From Pseudomonadota bacterium (GTDB lineage Bacteria; Desulfobacterota; SM23-61): a DNA stretch of 33,257 nt. The stretch's first letter is position 1; each line of letters starts with the position of its first letter. Positions 14,712-22,511 of this stretch are shown here, in pieces. Under the pieces are notes generated by a model. It was not told the origin of the DNA, made no database searches, and worked only from the letters and a program-made list of their open reading frames with translations. The stretch covers positions 1 through 33,257 of the forward strand of contig JAHJQK010000219.1 in assembly GCA_018819135.1 (NCBI GenBank). The letters are read 5' to 3'. The position numbers and the translations under genes are program-made.

Positions 14712-16046
14712 CTACAGCATTTTCGATGGTAACCAGAGAATGATTTCAGGCCACAGGATGAACACAAAAAGAGCGATCGCGATCAGGACAACATACGGAG
14801 TGATCCCCCGAATAATGTGCCTCGTGGTCACTCCCAAGCTGGGATCGGCGGCCCCCCGAAGGTAGAAGATCGAATAAGCGAAGGGAGGGGTCATGAAGGA
14901 CATCTGCAGGTTGATGCAGATCATCATGGCAAACCACAGGGGGTCGAATCCCAGGGCTTCCCCGATGGGGGTGATGATGGGGACCATGATGAAGAGAATC
15001 CCCAGCCAGTCGATGAAAAAACCCAGGGCGAAGCAGATCACCATGATGATCGCGAAGGCACCCCATTTGCTCCCGGGCATACTCATGATGAACCTGGCAA
15101 CGACTTCGTCGCAACCCGCACGCATGAATATGCCGGTAAAGGAAGAGGCCAGCATGCCGATCAGGAGTACCATGCCGCTGACTTTCACCGTCGTGGCCGC
15201 TGCCTTTTTCAGGACCTCCATATTGAGCCGGCGGTGGGCGGCAGCCAGAATGATCGTGGCCAGAGAACCGGTCCCGGCAGCCTCCGTGGGGGAAGCGATC
15301 CCGAAAAAAATGCTCCCCAGCACGGCCATAATGAGCATCACGAGAGGCCCGATCGCGACCGCAAGCCTGCCCGTCTTTACGAGGAAAGAAATTCGCTCTT
15401 CTCCGGGAGGAACCGGCGGGGCGATTTCCGGATGGAAAAAACATCTCACCAAGATGTAGAGGCAATAGGAAGCGGAGAGGAAAAGGCCCGGGACGACGGC
15501 TCCGAGGAGCATTTTACCCACGGAAACGTTGGCCATGGGCCCGTAAATCACCAACATGATGCTCGGCGGGATGAGAATGCCCAGGCTGCCGCCCGCACAA
15601 ACCGCGCCAGCTGCCAGGCTTCGGTCGTACCCTCGCTTTATCATGGATGGGAGGGCAGTCAGGGTTAGCAAGGTGACCGAGGCGGCGATGACTCCCACCG
15701 TGGCCGCCACGATGGTCCCCAATATGATCGTAGCCAGGGCCAGACCGCCTCTCAGCCCGGCGAACCATACGTAGAGTTCCTCAAAGACGCCCTCGGCCGC
15801 TCCCGAGTGTTCCAGGACAGCGCCCATGAGGACAAAGCCAGGAACGGCCAATAAAACATAGTTATTCAGCATGTCAAAGGAGCGGCTGTAGAAGACCTCG
15901 AAAGTGATGGCCGGTCCGAAAAGGAAAATTCCCACCCAAAACGAAACACCGCCGATGGCCAAAGCCAGGGGATAGCCAGTCAACACCCCGGCCAGGATTC
16001 CCCCCAGCATAATTATCGAAATAATCTCCGTGCTCAATTCAATCAT
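14712..16046 (-). CDS. dctM: TRAP transporter large permease (DctM)
   Basis: The protein has 444 residues and is the ion-coupled large membrane subunit of a tripartite ATP-independent periplasmic transporter. About twelve to fourteen hydrophobic segments are seen. Typical DctM blocks include GYPLALAIGGVSFWVG near the start, GGSLGILIPPSIMLVIYG in the middle, and FFIDWLGILFIMVPIITPI near the end. The ATG at 16046 shares an ATGA overlap with the stop of the small subunit gene, so the two are translationally coupled; the open frame further upstream is inside dctQ and is not used. The 3' end lies 46 bases from the decayed transposase unit. The substrate is set by the binding protein encoded upstream. 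Confidence 0.93.
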   Translation of the reverse strand: MIELSTEIISIIMLGGILAGVLTGYPLALAIGGVSFWVGIFLFGPAITFEVFYSRSFDMLNNYVLLAVPGFVLMGAVLEHSGAAEGVFEELYVWFAGLRGGLALATIILGTIVAATVGVIAASVTLLTLTALPSMIKRGYDRSLAAGAVCAGGSLGILIPPSIMLVIYGPMANVSVGKMLLGAVVPGLFLSASYCLYILVRCFFHPEIAPPVPPGEERISFLVKTGRLAVAIGPLVMLIMAVLGSIFFGIASPTEAAGTGSLATIILAAAHRRLNMEVLKKAAATTVKVSGMVLLIGMLASSFTGIFMRAGCDEVVARFIMSMPGSKWGAFAIIMVICFALGFFIDWLGILFIMVPIITPIGEALGFDPLWFAMMICINLQMSFMTPPFAYSIFYLRGAADPSLGVTTRHIIRGITPYVVLIAIALFVFILWPEIILWLPSKML

Positions 16047-16552
16047 GGGGTTTCCTTCCTCCCGAATAGAATGTCCAGGTTCCGCACGAATATCGCCAGG
16101 CCCTGTAGCAGGAACAGAATCAGTCCGATCAACACCACGGTCCGGATGGGGCCTATGGGTGCGTACCAAAAGGTCTGCTGATCCCTCTCGTCAGTGGCCC
16201 AGGCATACCACACCCATCCCCACGCAGAATAAGTAAGCGCGCCGATGACCGGGAAGAAAAACAGCGCTCCCAAAACGACCTCAAGGAACGCTTTTCTCCT
16301 CTTGGACAGCAGGCGGGAGAAGATGTCGATCCGCACATGCCCGTCGTGGAGAGCAATAAATCCAAAGGAAAGGGCGTACATGGCAGCGGCGGCCATGGTG
16401 ACAATCACCGGGAGTTGAATGGTTGGTTTGTTAAACCCGTACCTTAGCAGCACTTCAAAGCAAACCAGGCCAATGAAGGCATACAGCAGCGGCCGGATCC
16501 AAATCCCCATCCATTCATTCGTATGGTCAATGATTGTTAATATCCGTCTCAC
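16043..16552 (-). CDS. dctQ: TRAP transporter small permease (DctQ)
   Basis: The protein has 169 residues with four membrane segments, the usual DctQ topology. The loop HDGHVRIDIFSRLLSKRRK after the second segment carries the conserved H-x-R-hydrophobic-D pattern of the family. The start is GTG at 16552 after GAGGAGG; an ATG in the ribosome-site region is out of frame. Its stop overlaps the dctM start by four bases (ATGA). About 250 bases separate it from the binding-protein gene, and that gap contains a stable hairpin. Confidence 0.9.
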   Translation of the reverse strand: MRRILTIIDHTNEWMGIWIRPLLYAFIGLVCFEVLLRYGFNKPTIQLPVIVTMAAAAMYALSFGFIALHDGHVRIDIFSRLLSKRRKAFLEVVLGALFFFPVIGALTYSAWGWVWYAWATDERDQQTFWYAPIGPIRTVVLIGLILFLLQGLAIFVRNLDILFGRKETP

Positions 16553-16673
16553 GGTTTATCATCCTCCTCATTTGCTCGCAGGGATGCTTCTTCGAAGGGG
16601 GGATGCTGCCGGAATGTCACGTGGGATTCGTCCCAAGAGGATTTCCCCCATCCGGGTTCATTGCCGAAAGCAA

Positions 16674-16704
16674 GCAGGTTCCCTGCAAAAATCAGGGAAC
16701 CTGC
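16674..16704 (-). promoter_or_regulatory. Intercistronic hairpin between dctP and dctQM
   Basis: There is a perfect 12-bp inverted repeat, GCAGGTTCCCTG (16674-16685) with CAGGGAACCTGC (16693-16704), and a seven-base loop. On the minus strand it is followed by TTGCTTTC, too few T residues for a strong terminator. It could stabilise the upstream dctP message or cause partial termination so that binding protein exceeds permease. Confidence 0.6.
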
Positions 16705-16803
16705 CCTGGATTCAGCGAGTTTCAGAATGCGTCTTCCCAAGGCAGAGGCAGCCCTGGGGTTAGGAAATCGGCTCTTACCCGCCGGATGGATTGCCTCCTG
16801 ACC

Positions 16804-17874
16804 CTATTTGCCGGCTGAAGGCAGTCCGTATAAATTCTTCCACATCTCTTCGAATTTCAGCTGGGACGTCAGGATTTCATTCATGGATTCATGCTTGGCC
16901 GCCACCTCCTTCAGGTACTTGACGGCCTCGGGGATAAATGCGTCATCGATGGAGCTGGGAAGATTTTCCACGATGACTCCCTTGGCTTTGAAGCCCTCTA
17001 CCGCTTTCGCATTGTCCGCCACCAGGAGGGCGTGGTAAGTGATTTCCGTTCCTTTAAGGCAGTTCAGAAAGATTGCTTTGAATTCCTCGGGCAGAGCCTC
17101 CCACTTGCTCCTCGAAACCAGGATCTCGTACATCTCCCAGGGAGCCCGGGTCGGGCTCAGGTAGTAGTACTTGCCCGCCTCATACAAGGACATTTTATAA
17201 TCAAAGGCGGGGCAGCTGCATTCATAGGCATCGATGATCCCGCGTTTCATGTTCTCAAAGATTTCCCCCAGAGGCATGAACACCGCGCCCACACCCATCC
17301 GGGACAGGACGATCCCGCCGTCGCCGGAACACCGCATCTTGAGCCCCTTGAGGTCTTCCGGTCCTTTCAGCGGTTTGTTCAGGTGGATCCACCCTTCGGG
17401 CAGGCCATGAAGTCCGCCGATGTTTATAAATTTATGGCCCATTTTTTTGTACCAGCTGTTCACCAGATCGCGGCCTCCGGTCTCAAACCACATCATGTGT
17501 CCCAGGGGGGATAGCTTGGCGCCCACCCGTTGAGAGAGAATACTGCCAAAGGGAACTATGGGCACCATGTACGAACCCCCGCCGGCGGCAAAGTCCAGGA
17601 CCCCCTTATCGATCGCCTTCCATTCCTGGGTTGCCGGGCAAACCGAGCCGGCCGGCTTGGGATGCAAAATCAGGCGCCCTCCGCTGACTTTTTTAACCCT
17701 CTCGGACAGATCCTGCAGCGCAACCGACACCGGCATTCCCGCCGGGAGGGAGCTTTGTCCTGTCCAGGTGATAACCTTTTGCTTTTTTTCCGCGGCCTGG
17801 GGAGCCGAGTCAACGAAAACCAGACCTCCAACGAATACCCCAACCAACAACAACATGACGATTCGCTTTTTCAT
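16804..17874 (-). CDS. dctP: TRAP transporter substrate-binding protein (DctP)
   Basis: The protein has 356 residues and belongs to the periplasmic DctP family. The signal peptide covers about 1-27 (MKKRIVMLLLVGVFVGGLVF, cleavage near PQAA). The body shows family landmarks: LKGLKMRCSG with the arginine that usually binds a substrate carboxylate, PLGEIFENMKRGIIDAYECS, and a C-terminal helical region. The ATG at 17874 has an AAAGGAGG ribosome site. It is first of a dctP, dctQ, dctM operon, with a near-consensus promoter about 320 bases upstream. The substrate is probably an organic acid; which one cannot be told. Confidence 0.92.
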   Translation of the reverse strand: MKKRIVMLLLVGVFVGGLVFVDSAPQAAEKKQKVITWTGQSSLPAGMPVSVALQDLSERVKKVSGGRLILHPKPAGSVCPATQEWKAIDKGVLDFAAGGGSYMVPIVPFGSILSQRVGAKLSPLGHMMWFETGGRDLVNSWYKKMGHKFINIGGLHGLPEGWIHLNKPLKGPEDLKGLKMRCSGDGGIVLSRMGVGAVFMPLGEIFENMKRGIIDAYECSCPAFDYKMSLYEAGKYYYLSPTRAPWEMYEILVSRSKWEALPEEFKAIFLNCLKGTEITYHALLVADNAKAVEGFKAKGVIVENLPSSIDDAFIPEAVKYLKEVAAKHESMNEILTSQLKFEEMWKNLYGLPSAGK

Positions 17875-18028
17875 TTTAGTTCCCTCCTTTTATGAATTTT
17901 TCTCGCTGTGCAATTTGTAATCCCCTTCCGCCTGCTTTCACCTCCTTTCTCAACAGTTTGAAGCTGTTTTAAGAAAGAATCACCCTCCACCAAGCTGCTG
18001 GGTATCAAAACATAAACAAAAAATGCGC

Positions 18029-18049
18029 GGCTTCGATTTATCGAATGCC
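18029..18049. promoter_or_regulatory. Palindrome in the dctP leader, possible operator
   Basis: TTCGATTTATCGAA (18032-18045) is a perfect palindrome around TT, with GGC and GCC flanks that extend it imperfectly. It lies between the minus-strand promoter (18196-18224) and dctP. Its regulator is unknown, and chance is not excluded. Confidence 0.35.
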
Positions 18050-18195
18050 GGGCTTTCCAAAAAATCCATTCCACTTTATCCCTTAATTGAAGAGTGTTCA
18101 AATTTCAAAACCGGTGATTATTTCTCGTTTAAATCAATATTCCAGTCAGGAACTATGAAAAAATAACGATTTGCGAGCTTTTCACTTTGTCCATG

Positions 18196-18224
18196 CTTAT
18201 ATAAATAATCAAAATTATTGTCAA
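18196..18224 (-). promoter_or_regulatory. Sigma70-type promoter for the dctPQM operon
   Basis: On the minus strand: TTGACA (18224-18219), 17 bases, TATAAG (18201-18196). Transcription from here would give dctP a leader of about 315 bases. The region between (17875-18195) shows no supported gene. Confidence 0.6.
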
Positions 18225-18543
18225 GAAAAAAATGTTAATCGGCTGGAATTTATTTACTGAATATCAAATTATTCCCTTATCCATTATATTGCAAATGCCA
18301 AAACATCGTTTATTCTGGTCACCCCTTAATGACCCCTTAACTCAGGTTCTCCATTACAGCGACGTCCTTGACTTATTATCCCCAATTTCATACAATCCTG
18401 CTGGAGAAGAGGGATCATCGATAGAACCCTTAGCCATCGACCCATAACTTTAACCGGGCCCTCAGGGAGGAGGTCGAATGAAATTTGGGATCACAACTCA
18501 GGACTCGTAATAACCCCGAGCTCCAACCTGATGGAATTGAAAA
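18225..18543. other. Intergenic region without supported gene
   Basis: This stretch of about 320 bases is AT-rich. A 71-codon plus-strand frame at 18232-18447 starts with ATG but has no ribosome site and no recognisable composition. No clear promoter or terminator for the plus-strand gene at 18544 was seen. Confidence 0.4.
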
Positions 18544-18900
18544 ATGGATCGCAATGAACTGGCGGAAGAATTAAACGTTTTCCCTTGGGATGTTGATGAT
18601 TGGCTCCTTTGGGGATGCCCAGCTGAAAAATTTCTATCCCAGTGGAACTTCAATGTTCCAGATGTAAAGAAGTGGCTGAAAAAAAATAAGTTCAAAATCA
18701 AACCAACGACCAAACCACCTCCAAAAGATCCTGGATCTGATAATGATTGGCTGAACAAGCGGTGCCCCCAATGTCAAGAAAAGGGTTTCCTGGGAGAAAA
18801 GGCGGGATTACTCTGCACTCTTGGAGAAATCATTATGGGCCGGTGGTATTTCAGGCGGGTGGGTTATCCTTGCGGTCACTCGATGGAAATAATTACCTGA
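18544..18900 (+). CDS. Hypothetical protein with HTH-like N-terminus and zinc-ribbon-like C-terminus
   Basis: The predicted protein has 118 residues and I do not recognise the family. Residues 1-45 (MDRNELAEELNVFPWDVDDW, then VPDVKKWL) resemble the winged-helix DNA-binding domain of Nu1/terminase-small-subunit and MerR-like proteins. A Pro/Lys-rich linker follows (50-64). The C-terminal half has CPQC (C74, C77), C91, C110 and H112, a plausible four-ligand zinc site. No signal peptide or membrane segment is seen. The ribosome site before ATG 18544 is poor (GGAATTG). Base composition is more AT-rich than the neighbours, which would fit recent acquisition. The next feature downstream is a gene fragment on the opposite strand. 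Confidence 0.5.
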   Translation: MDRNELAEELNVFPWDVDDWLLWGCPAEKFLSQWNFNVPDVKKWLKKNKFKIKPTTKPPPKDPGSDNDWLNKRCPQCQEKGFLGEKAGLLCTLGEIIMGRWYFRRVGYPCGHSMEIIT

Positions 18901-18962
18901 ACTGCCCGGGCTGCCGTATCTTTTTCAGTTTTTGCCAGGCGTTCAGAGAGTGCGCTGGTGGC

Positions 18963-19250
18963 TCAGGCATACGTTCCTCGGGTCATGGCTTCGGTTTTGC
19001 TCGCCAGGCCCAATTGGCAAGTCGCCTCCACTTCCTGGCGCGCATTTTTCGAACTTCCGGGTACACCCACTTGAATCTGAGGAACTCCGATGGCCTCCAA
19101 TTCTTTCGCAAGTTCAATTTTTTCCGCTAAGGTAAAAGCCACGCCCGGGGTCTGTTCTCCATCGCGCATGGTTACGTCACACAAGATGACCTCTGGCGGC
19201 AAACCGATCTCCAGCCCCAACAAATTATAGGGACTCAGGCATTGATCCAT
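18963..19250 (-). pseudogene. N-terminal fragment of a homocitrate/2-isopropylmalate synthase-like enzyme
   Basis: The ATG at 19250 has an AGAAGGAAAGG site and starts MDQCLSPYNLLGLEIGLPPE. VILCDVTMRDGEQTPGVAFT is the unmistakable DRE-TIM metallolyase motif (RDGEQ with metal Asp), followed by KIELAKELEAIGVPQIQVG. After EAMTRG the frame ends at about residue 95, whereas the family needs about 370-400. No continuation was found in the neighbouring sequence in any frame. The fragment keeps the start and ribosome site but lacks most of the barrel, so it is nonfunctional unless translated as an orphan peptide. Confidence 0.8.
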
Positions 19251-19791
19251 GGGTTTCCTTTCCTTCTGCTTTTTAGCAGGTTCTGTAATTTTAATACGGG
19301 AGGATCTTATTGTTTCCCGGCAATATCCTCCAATAGGGAATAATCTATTTTCCCCCCTCACCCCCGCCCTCACCCTCCCAACAAAACCCCCCCATTCCTC
19401 TTCCCGCGAGAAATGGGGTCTACCTAATGTAGTACATCTTAGCTTCTCCAAAAAGATGAATAGGAAAAAGCCAATCTGTAAGTCGCCAATTTATGGCTTT
19501 TAAAATAAATGGAGTTTACGATAAGGCTGTTTACAACTCAAGATAATTTTTCCCTTAGATTCATTTGCCTTTTAATGGGTGCCCATCCTCATTTTATTCA
19601 AAGAAAAAAAAGTCAGATCTTCCAGTCTGTTCCCGGCCCAGGCGGAAATGGCGTTATGCTCATCAGCATGAGGTCCCGCCAAAGGTGGGATTCTTTCATT
19701 GGATGGGGCGGGGACTACTCAATAAATCCGATCTCCTCCCTTTCTTTCCCCCTTCGAAGGGGAGGGAAGGGAGAGATTGAAAAGAAGTTTC
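19251..19791. other. Gene-poor spacer with pyrimidine-rich repeats
   Basis: About 540 bases hold no supported gene. Positions 19350-19390 carry C-rich CCCTCACCCxC strings like the arm of the repeat at 36-90. Positions 19731-19777 form an imperfect palindrome centred on TTCGAA with a perfect core CCCCTTCGAAGGGG (19749-19762). Plus-strand open frames at 19509-19958 and 19565-19780 cross these repeats and are not protein-like. Confidence 0.5.
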
Positions 19792-21222
19792 TTAACGGCA
19801 ACTCGGCGGAGACTCCGGCGGGAATATTGTATGCCAGGGGGTTGCCTGTTCGTAGGCATAGGCAACGCGTAACAGGGTGGCTTCATCCATCCGGCGACCG
19901 AATAGCTGCAGTCCGACGGGCAGGTTTTCCGAAGAATAGCCGCAGGGGATCGCAATGACGGGCAATCCAGTTAGATTCCCGGCGCGAGTAAAACGTAAAA
20001 GGGCGGCGCGGACGCTCTCCGTCCTTCTCCCCACTTTGACTTCTTCCTCACCGATGACCGGGGCTACAATGGGGAGGGTCGGCGTAGCCAGCACATCCAC
20101 CGATTCAAAAACTCGGATAAAAGACTGGGTCAACAGCCGCCTTCTTTCCTGGGCTTGGAGGTATTCAATCGTTTTCTGCCGTTTTCCCAGCGCCAGCCGG
20201 GGGCGCCAATCCAACCCGTAATCCTCAGCCCTCGTGCGCAGCCATTTCCAGTGGTAGGCCACGGCTTCGCCCAAAGTGATCGCGGCTACGAGTTGATTCA
20301 TTTCCTTCATTCCTTTCAATTCAACCTCCCGAAGCTTGGCGCCCAGTCGTTCTAAGGCGGCGCAGGCTTTGAGGGCGAGTTCCCGAACCTCTTTCTGGAG
20401 ATGGTCAAAAAAATATTGTTGCGGAATTCCGACCCGAACGCCGCGAACCCCTTGGCGTAAAGAATGGGTATAGGAAATTCCGTTTTTAGCCGCGCGGTTT
20501 GGCGGGGGGGCTTCAGGTCCGGCAATCACCCCCAGCAACAGGGCCGCGTCTTCCGCGCACCGGCAGATGGGGCCAACGTGGTCGAGGCTGAAGGCCAGCG
20601 GAATGACGCCCTGAAGAGGAACCAGACCGCGAGTGGGCTTCAGCCCCACCACCCCGCAGGCTGCGGAGGGAATCCGAATGGATCCCCCCGTGTCCGTTCC
20701 CAGGGAACCAAGACATAAACCAGCGCTTACGGCCGCAGCACTCCCGCCGCTGGATCCTCCGGTAACTCGGCTCAGGTTCCACGGGTTGTGAGCCGGCCCG
20801 TAATGGGGGTTGACGTTGGTTACCCCGTAGGCGAACTCGTGCAGGTTGGTCTTTCCTAAAAGAATAGATCCCGCGGCGAAGAGCCGGTCGACTACGACGG
20901 CGTTTTCTTTGGGAATGAAGTTGCGGAGGATCTTGGAACCTCCCGTAGTCCGGACCCCCGCTGTGTGGAAGAGGTCTTTAAGGGTGATGGGAATTCCGTG
21001 GAGAGCACCCCGGTAACGGCCTTTTAAAATTTCCTTTTCCATCTGGCGGGCCTGATTTCGAGCTCGGTCTTTGGTCAGGGTAATGAAGGCATTCAGGCTG
21101 GGTTGAAGACGATCAATCCTCTCCAAGAAATATTCGGTCAACTCTACAGGGGAGATTTCCCGCCGGCGAAGAAGAGGGGCGATCCTGGCAATGGTCAGAT
21201 TTTTATCATTCAGAAGATTCAT
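19792..21222 (-). CDS. Amidase-signature family hydrolase
   Basis: The protein has 476 residues. The Ser-cisSer-Lys triad is complete: K82 in GIPITLKDLF, S157 in GGSSGGS, and the nucleophile S181 in GTDTGGSIRIP. The 75- and 24-residue spacings match characterised members such as fatty acid amide hydrolase. It resembles GatA, but there is no gatB or gatC beside it and the C-terminal region is generic, so a catabolic amidase is more likely than tRNA amidotransferase. The ATG at 21222 follows GGAGGG. The protein is cytosolic, with no signal peptide. It is flanked by repeat-rich spacers on both sides and shows no operon partner. Confidence 0.88.
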   Translation of the reverse strand: MNLLNDKNLTIARIAPLLRRREISPVELTEYFLERIDRLQPSLNAFITLTKDRARNQARQMEKEILKGRYRGALHGIPITLKDLFHTAGVRTTGGSKILRNFIPKENAVVVDRLFAAGSILLGKTNLHEFAYGVTNVNPHYGPAHNPWNLSRVTGGSSGGSAAAVSAGLCLGSLGTDTGGSIRIPSAACGVVGLKPTRGLVPLQGVIPLAFSLDHVGPICRCAEDAALLLGVIAGPEAPPPNRAAKNGISYTHSLRQGVRGVRVGIPQQYFFDHLQKEVRELALKACAALERLGAKLREVELKGMKEMNQLVAAITLGEAVAYHWKWLRTRAEDYGLDWRPRLALGKRQKTIEYLQAQERRRLLTQSFIRVFESVDVLATPTLPIVAPVIGEEEVKVGRRTESVRAALLRFTRAGNLTGLPVIAIPCGYSSENLPVGLQLFGRRMDEATLLRVAYAYEQATPWHTIFPPESPPSCR

Positions 21223-21255
21223 GAGCCCTCCGGATTTATTGAATCAACCAAGGGT

Positions 21256-21388
21256 GATGGATTCGTAAAAAGTCCTTCCATTGGCTTTGCCGTCATTCTC
21301 GGGAAAACAGGAATCCAGTTTTTTCAACGCTTTTCATGCCTCCTGGATTCCCGCCTGCGCGGGAATGACGACTTTTTACGAATTCATC
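21256..21388. repeat. MITE-like element with terminal and internal inverted repeats
   Basis: The termini GATGGATTCGTAAAAAGTC (21256-21274) and GACTTTTTACGAATTCATC (21370-21388) are inverted copies with one mismatch. Inside, CGTCATTC...GGAATCCAG (21291-21317) mirrors CTGGATTCC...GAATGACG (21343-21370). The 133-base element carries no gene. The inner motif is shared with the repeat at 151-212. Confidence 0.75.
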
Positions 21389-21443
21389 AAGAGTGAAGGG
21401 ATTATAAGAAAGTAAGGCATGGGCTGTCAAACAAAAACCCAGT

Positions 21444-21526
21444 GCCCACCTTCACTTTTAGATTTATTTAATACTTACATGTCGATGAAGGCAGGAGGAT
21501 GCCTCATATAGAAAGTGAAGGTGGGC
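21444..21526. repeat. Long stem-loop upstream of panB
   Basis: A 15-base perfect inverted repeat (21444-21458 with 21512-21526; GCCCACCTTCACTTT and complement) encloses a 53-base loop. The loop contains a small hairpin, AGGCA GGAGGA TGCCT (21489-21504). The structure ends about 90 bases before the panB start. It could be an mRNA leader structure or another small repeat element. Confidence 0.6.
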
Positions 21527-21616
21527 AAAAACCCTTCTTGCAATGAGTCAACTCTTGTGCTACCTGATAGCTAAGGACAAACGACCAAACTTTTAAAAAA
21601 ACCAGGAGGGTTGGCA

Positions 21617-22492
21617 ATGGAGAGGAAGAAGGTCACTGTGCCTCATCTTTGGCAGATGAAGAGAGAAGGGAAGAAAATCACCAAAATTAACCTCCATGAC
21701 TATCCTACAGCGGTGCTGGCCGACCGGGCCGGGATCGATATCGTCATGACCGGGGATTCCATTGGGATGGTAGTCCTGGGCTACGAGAACACGATCCCGG
21801 TTACCATGGCCGAGATGATCCATCATGCCAAAGCTGTGGTTCGAGGAGCCAAACACTGTCTCGTTGTGTGCGATATGCCCTTCATGTCCTACCAGACGAG
21901 CGTGGATGAGGCAGTGAGGAATGCCGGTCGGATTTTGAAAGAAACGGGGGTGGATGCAGTCAAGCTGGAGGGAGGCGCGGATATAAAAGATAAAGTAAAA
22001 GCCATGGTGGGAGCTGGAATTCCGGTCATGGGACACATCGGCCTCCTTCCCCAAAGAGTTTCCCTTGTCGGCAAATACCGGGTGCAGGGGAAAGATGCGG
22101 CAGCGGCAAGATTGATCCTCGAGGATGCTTTGGCGCTGGAAGAAGCCGGAGCTTTCTGCATCGTGCTGGAAAGTGTGACGGCCGAGGCGGCCAAAATGAT
22201 TACGGCGAGATTGAAAATTCCTACCCTCGGCGCCGGTTCGGGACCTTATTTGGACGGGCAGTCACTTAACCTTTACGATATCCTGGGTCTCTCCCTGGGG
22301 GTGGTTCCCCGCTTTGCCAAAAAATATCTTAACCTCGTTGAAGAGGTCCCCAGGGTATTGGGGGAATATAAAAAAGATGTGGAGGAAGGAAGGTTTCCCG
22401 CCGAAGAACATTATTTCCGCATGGATGAAAAGGAAATGAAGAAGTTGATCGGCAAGATGATCCGGAAGAAACGAGGAAGCGGCCCGACTTGA
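21617..22492 (+). CDS. panB: 3-methyl-2-oxobutanoate hydroxymethyltransferase
   Basis: The protein has 291 residues. It makes ketopantoate from 2-oxoisovalerate and methylene-tetrahydrofolate, the first committed step of pantothenate and CoA synthesis. The TIM barrel carries the Mg-binding aspartates D47 in MTGDSIGMVVLGY and D86 in CDMPFMSYQ; KLEGG and GHIGLLPQ follow as expected. The ATG at 21617 (AGGAGGG six bases upstream) is chosen over the TTG at 21611. The C-terminus has an extra basic tail compared with the E. coli enzyme (264 residues). A long inverted repeat lies in the leader. No panC or panD gene is adjacent; the next sequence is a tctC remnant. Confidence 0.93.
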   Translation: MERKKVTVPHLWQMKREGKKITKINLHDYPTAVLADRAGIDIVMTGDSIGMVVLGYENTIPVTMAEMIHHAKAVVRGAKHCLVVCDMPFMSYQTSVDEAVRNAGRILKETGVDAVKLEGGADIKDKVKAMVGAGIPVMGHIGLLPQRVSLVGKYRVQGKDAAAARLILEDALALEEAGAFCIVLESVTAEAAKMITARLKIPTLGAGSGPYLDGQSLNLYDILGLSLGVVPRFAKKYLNLVEEVPRVLGEYKKDVEEGRFPAEEHYFRMDEKEMKKLIGKMIRKKRGSGPT

Positions 22493-22511
22493 AATCGAGA
22501 TGAAAATATAG

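Noticed and set aside
14817-15668. A 283-codon plus-strand frame
   Set aside because: It is antisense to dctM and has a His/Asp/Gly/Arg-rich composition typical of the complement of a membrane protein gene.
17871-18101. A 76-codon frame in the dctP leader
   Set aside because: It starts with TTG without a ribosome site and overlaps the dctP start; more likely untranslated leader.
18232-18447. A possible 71-residue protein
   Set aside because: AT-rich intergenic frame without ribosome site or protein-like pattern.
19509-19958. A 149-codon plus-strand frame
   Set aside because: It runs through the palindromic spacer and then antisense to the amidase gene.
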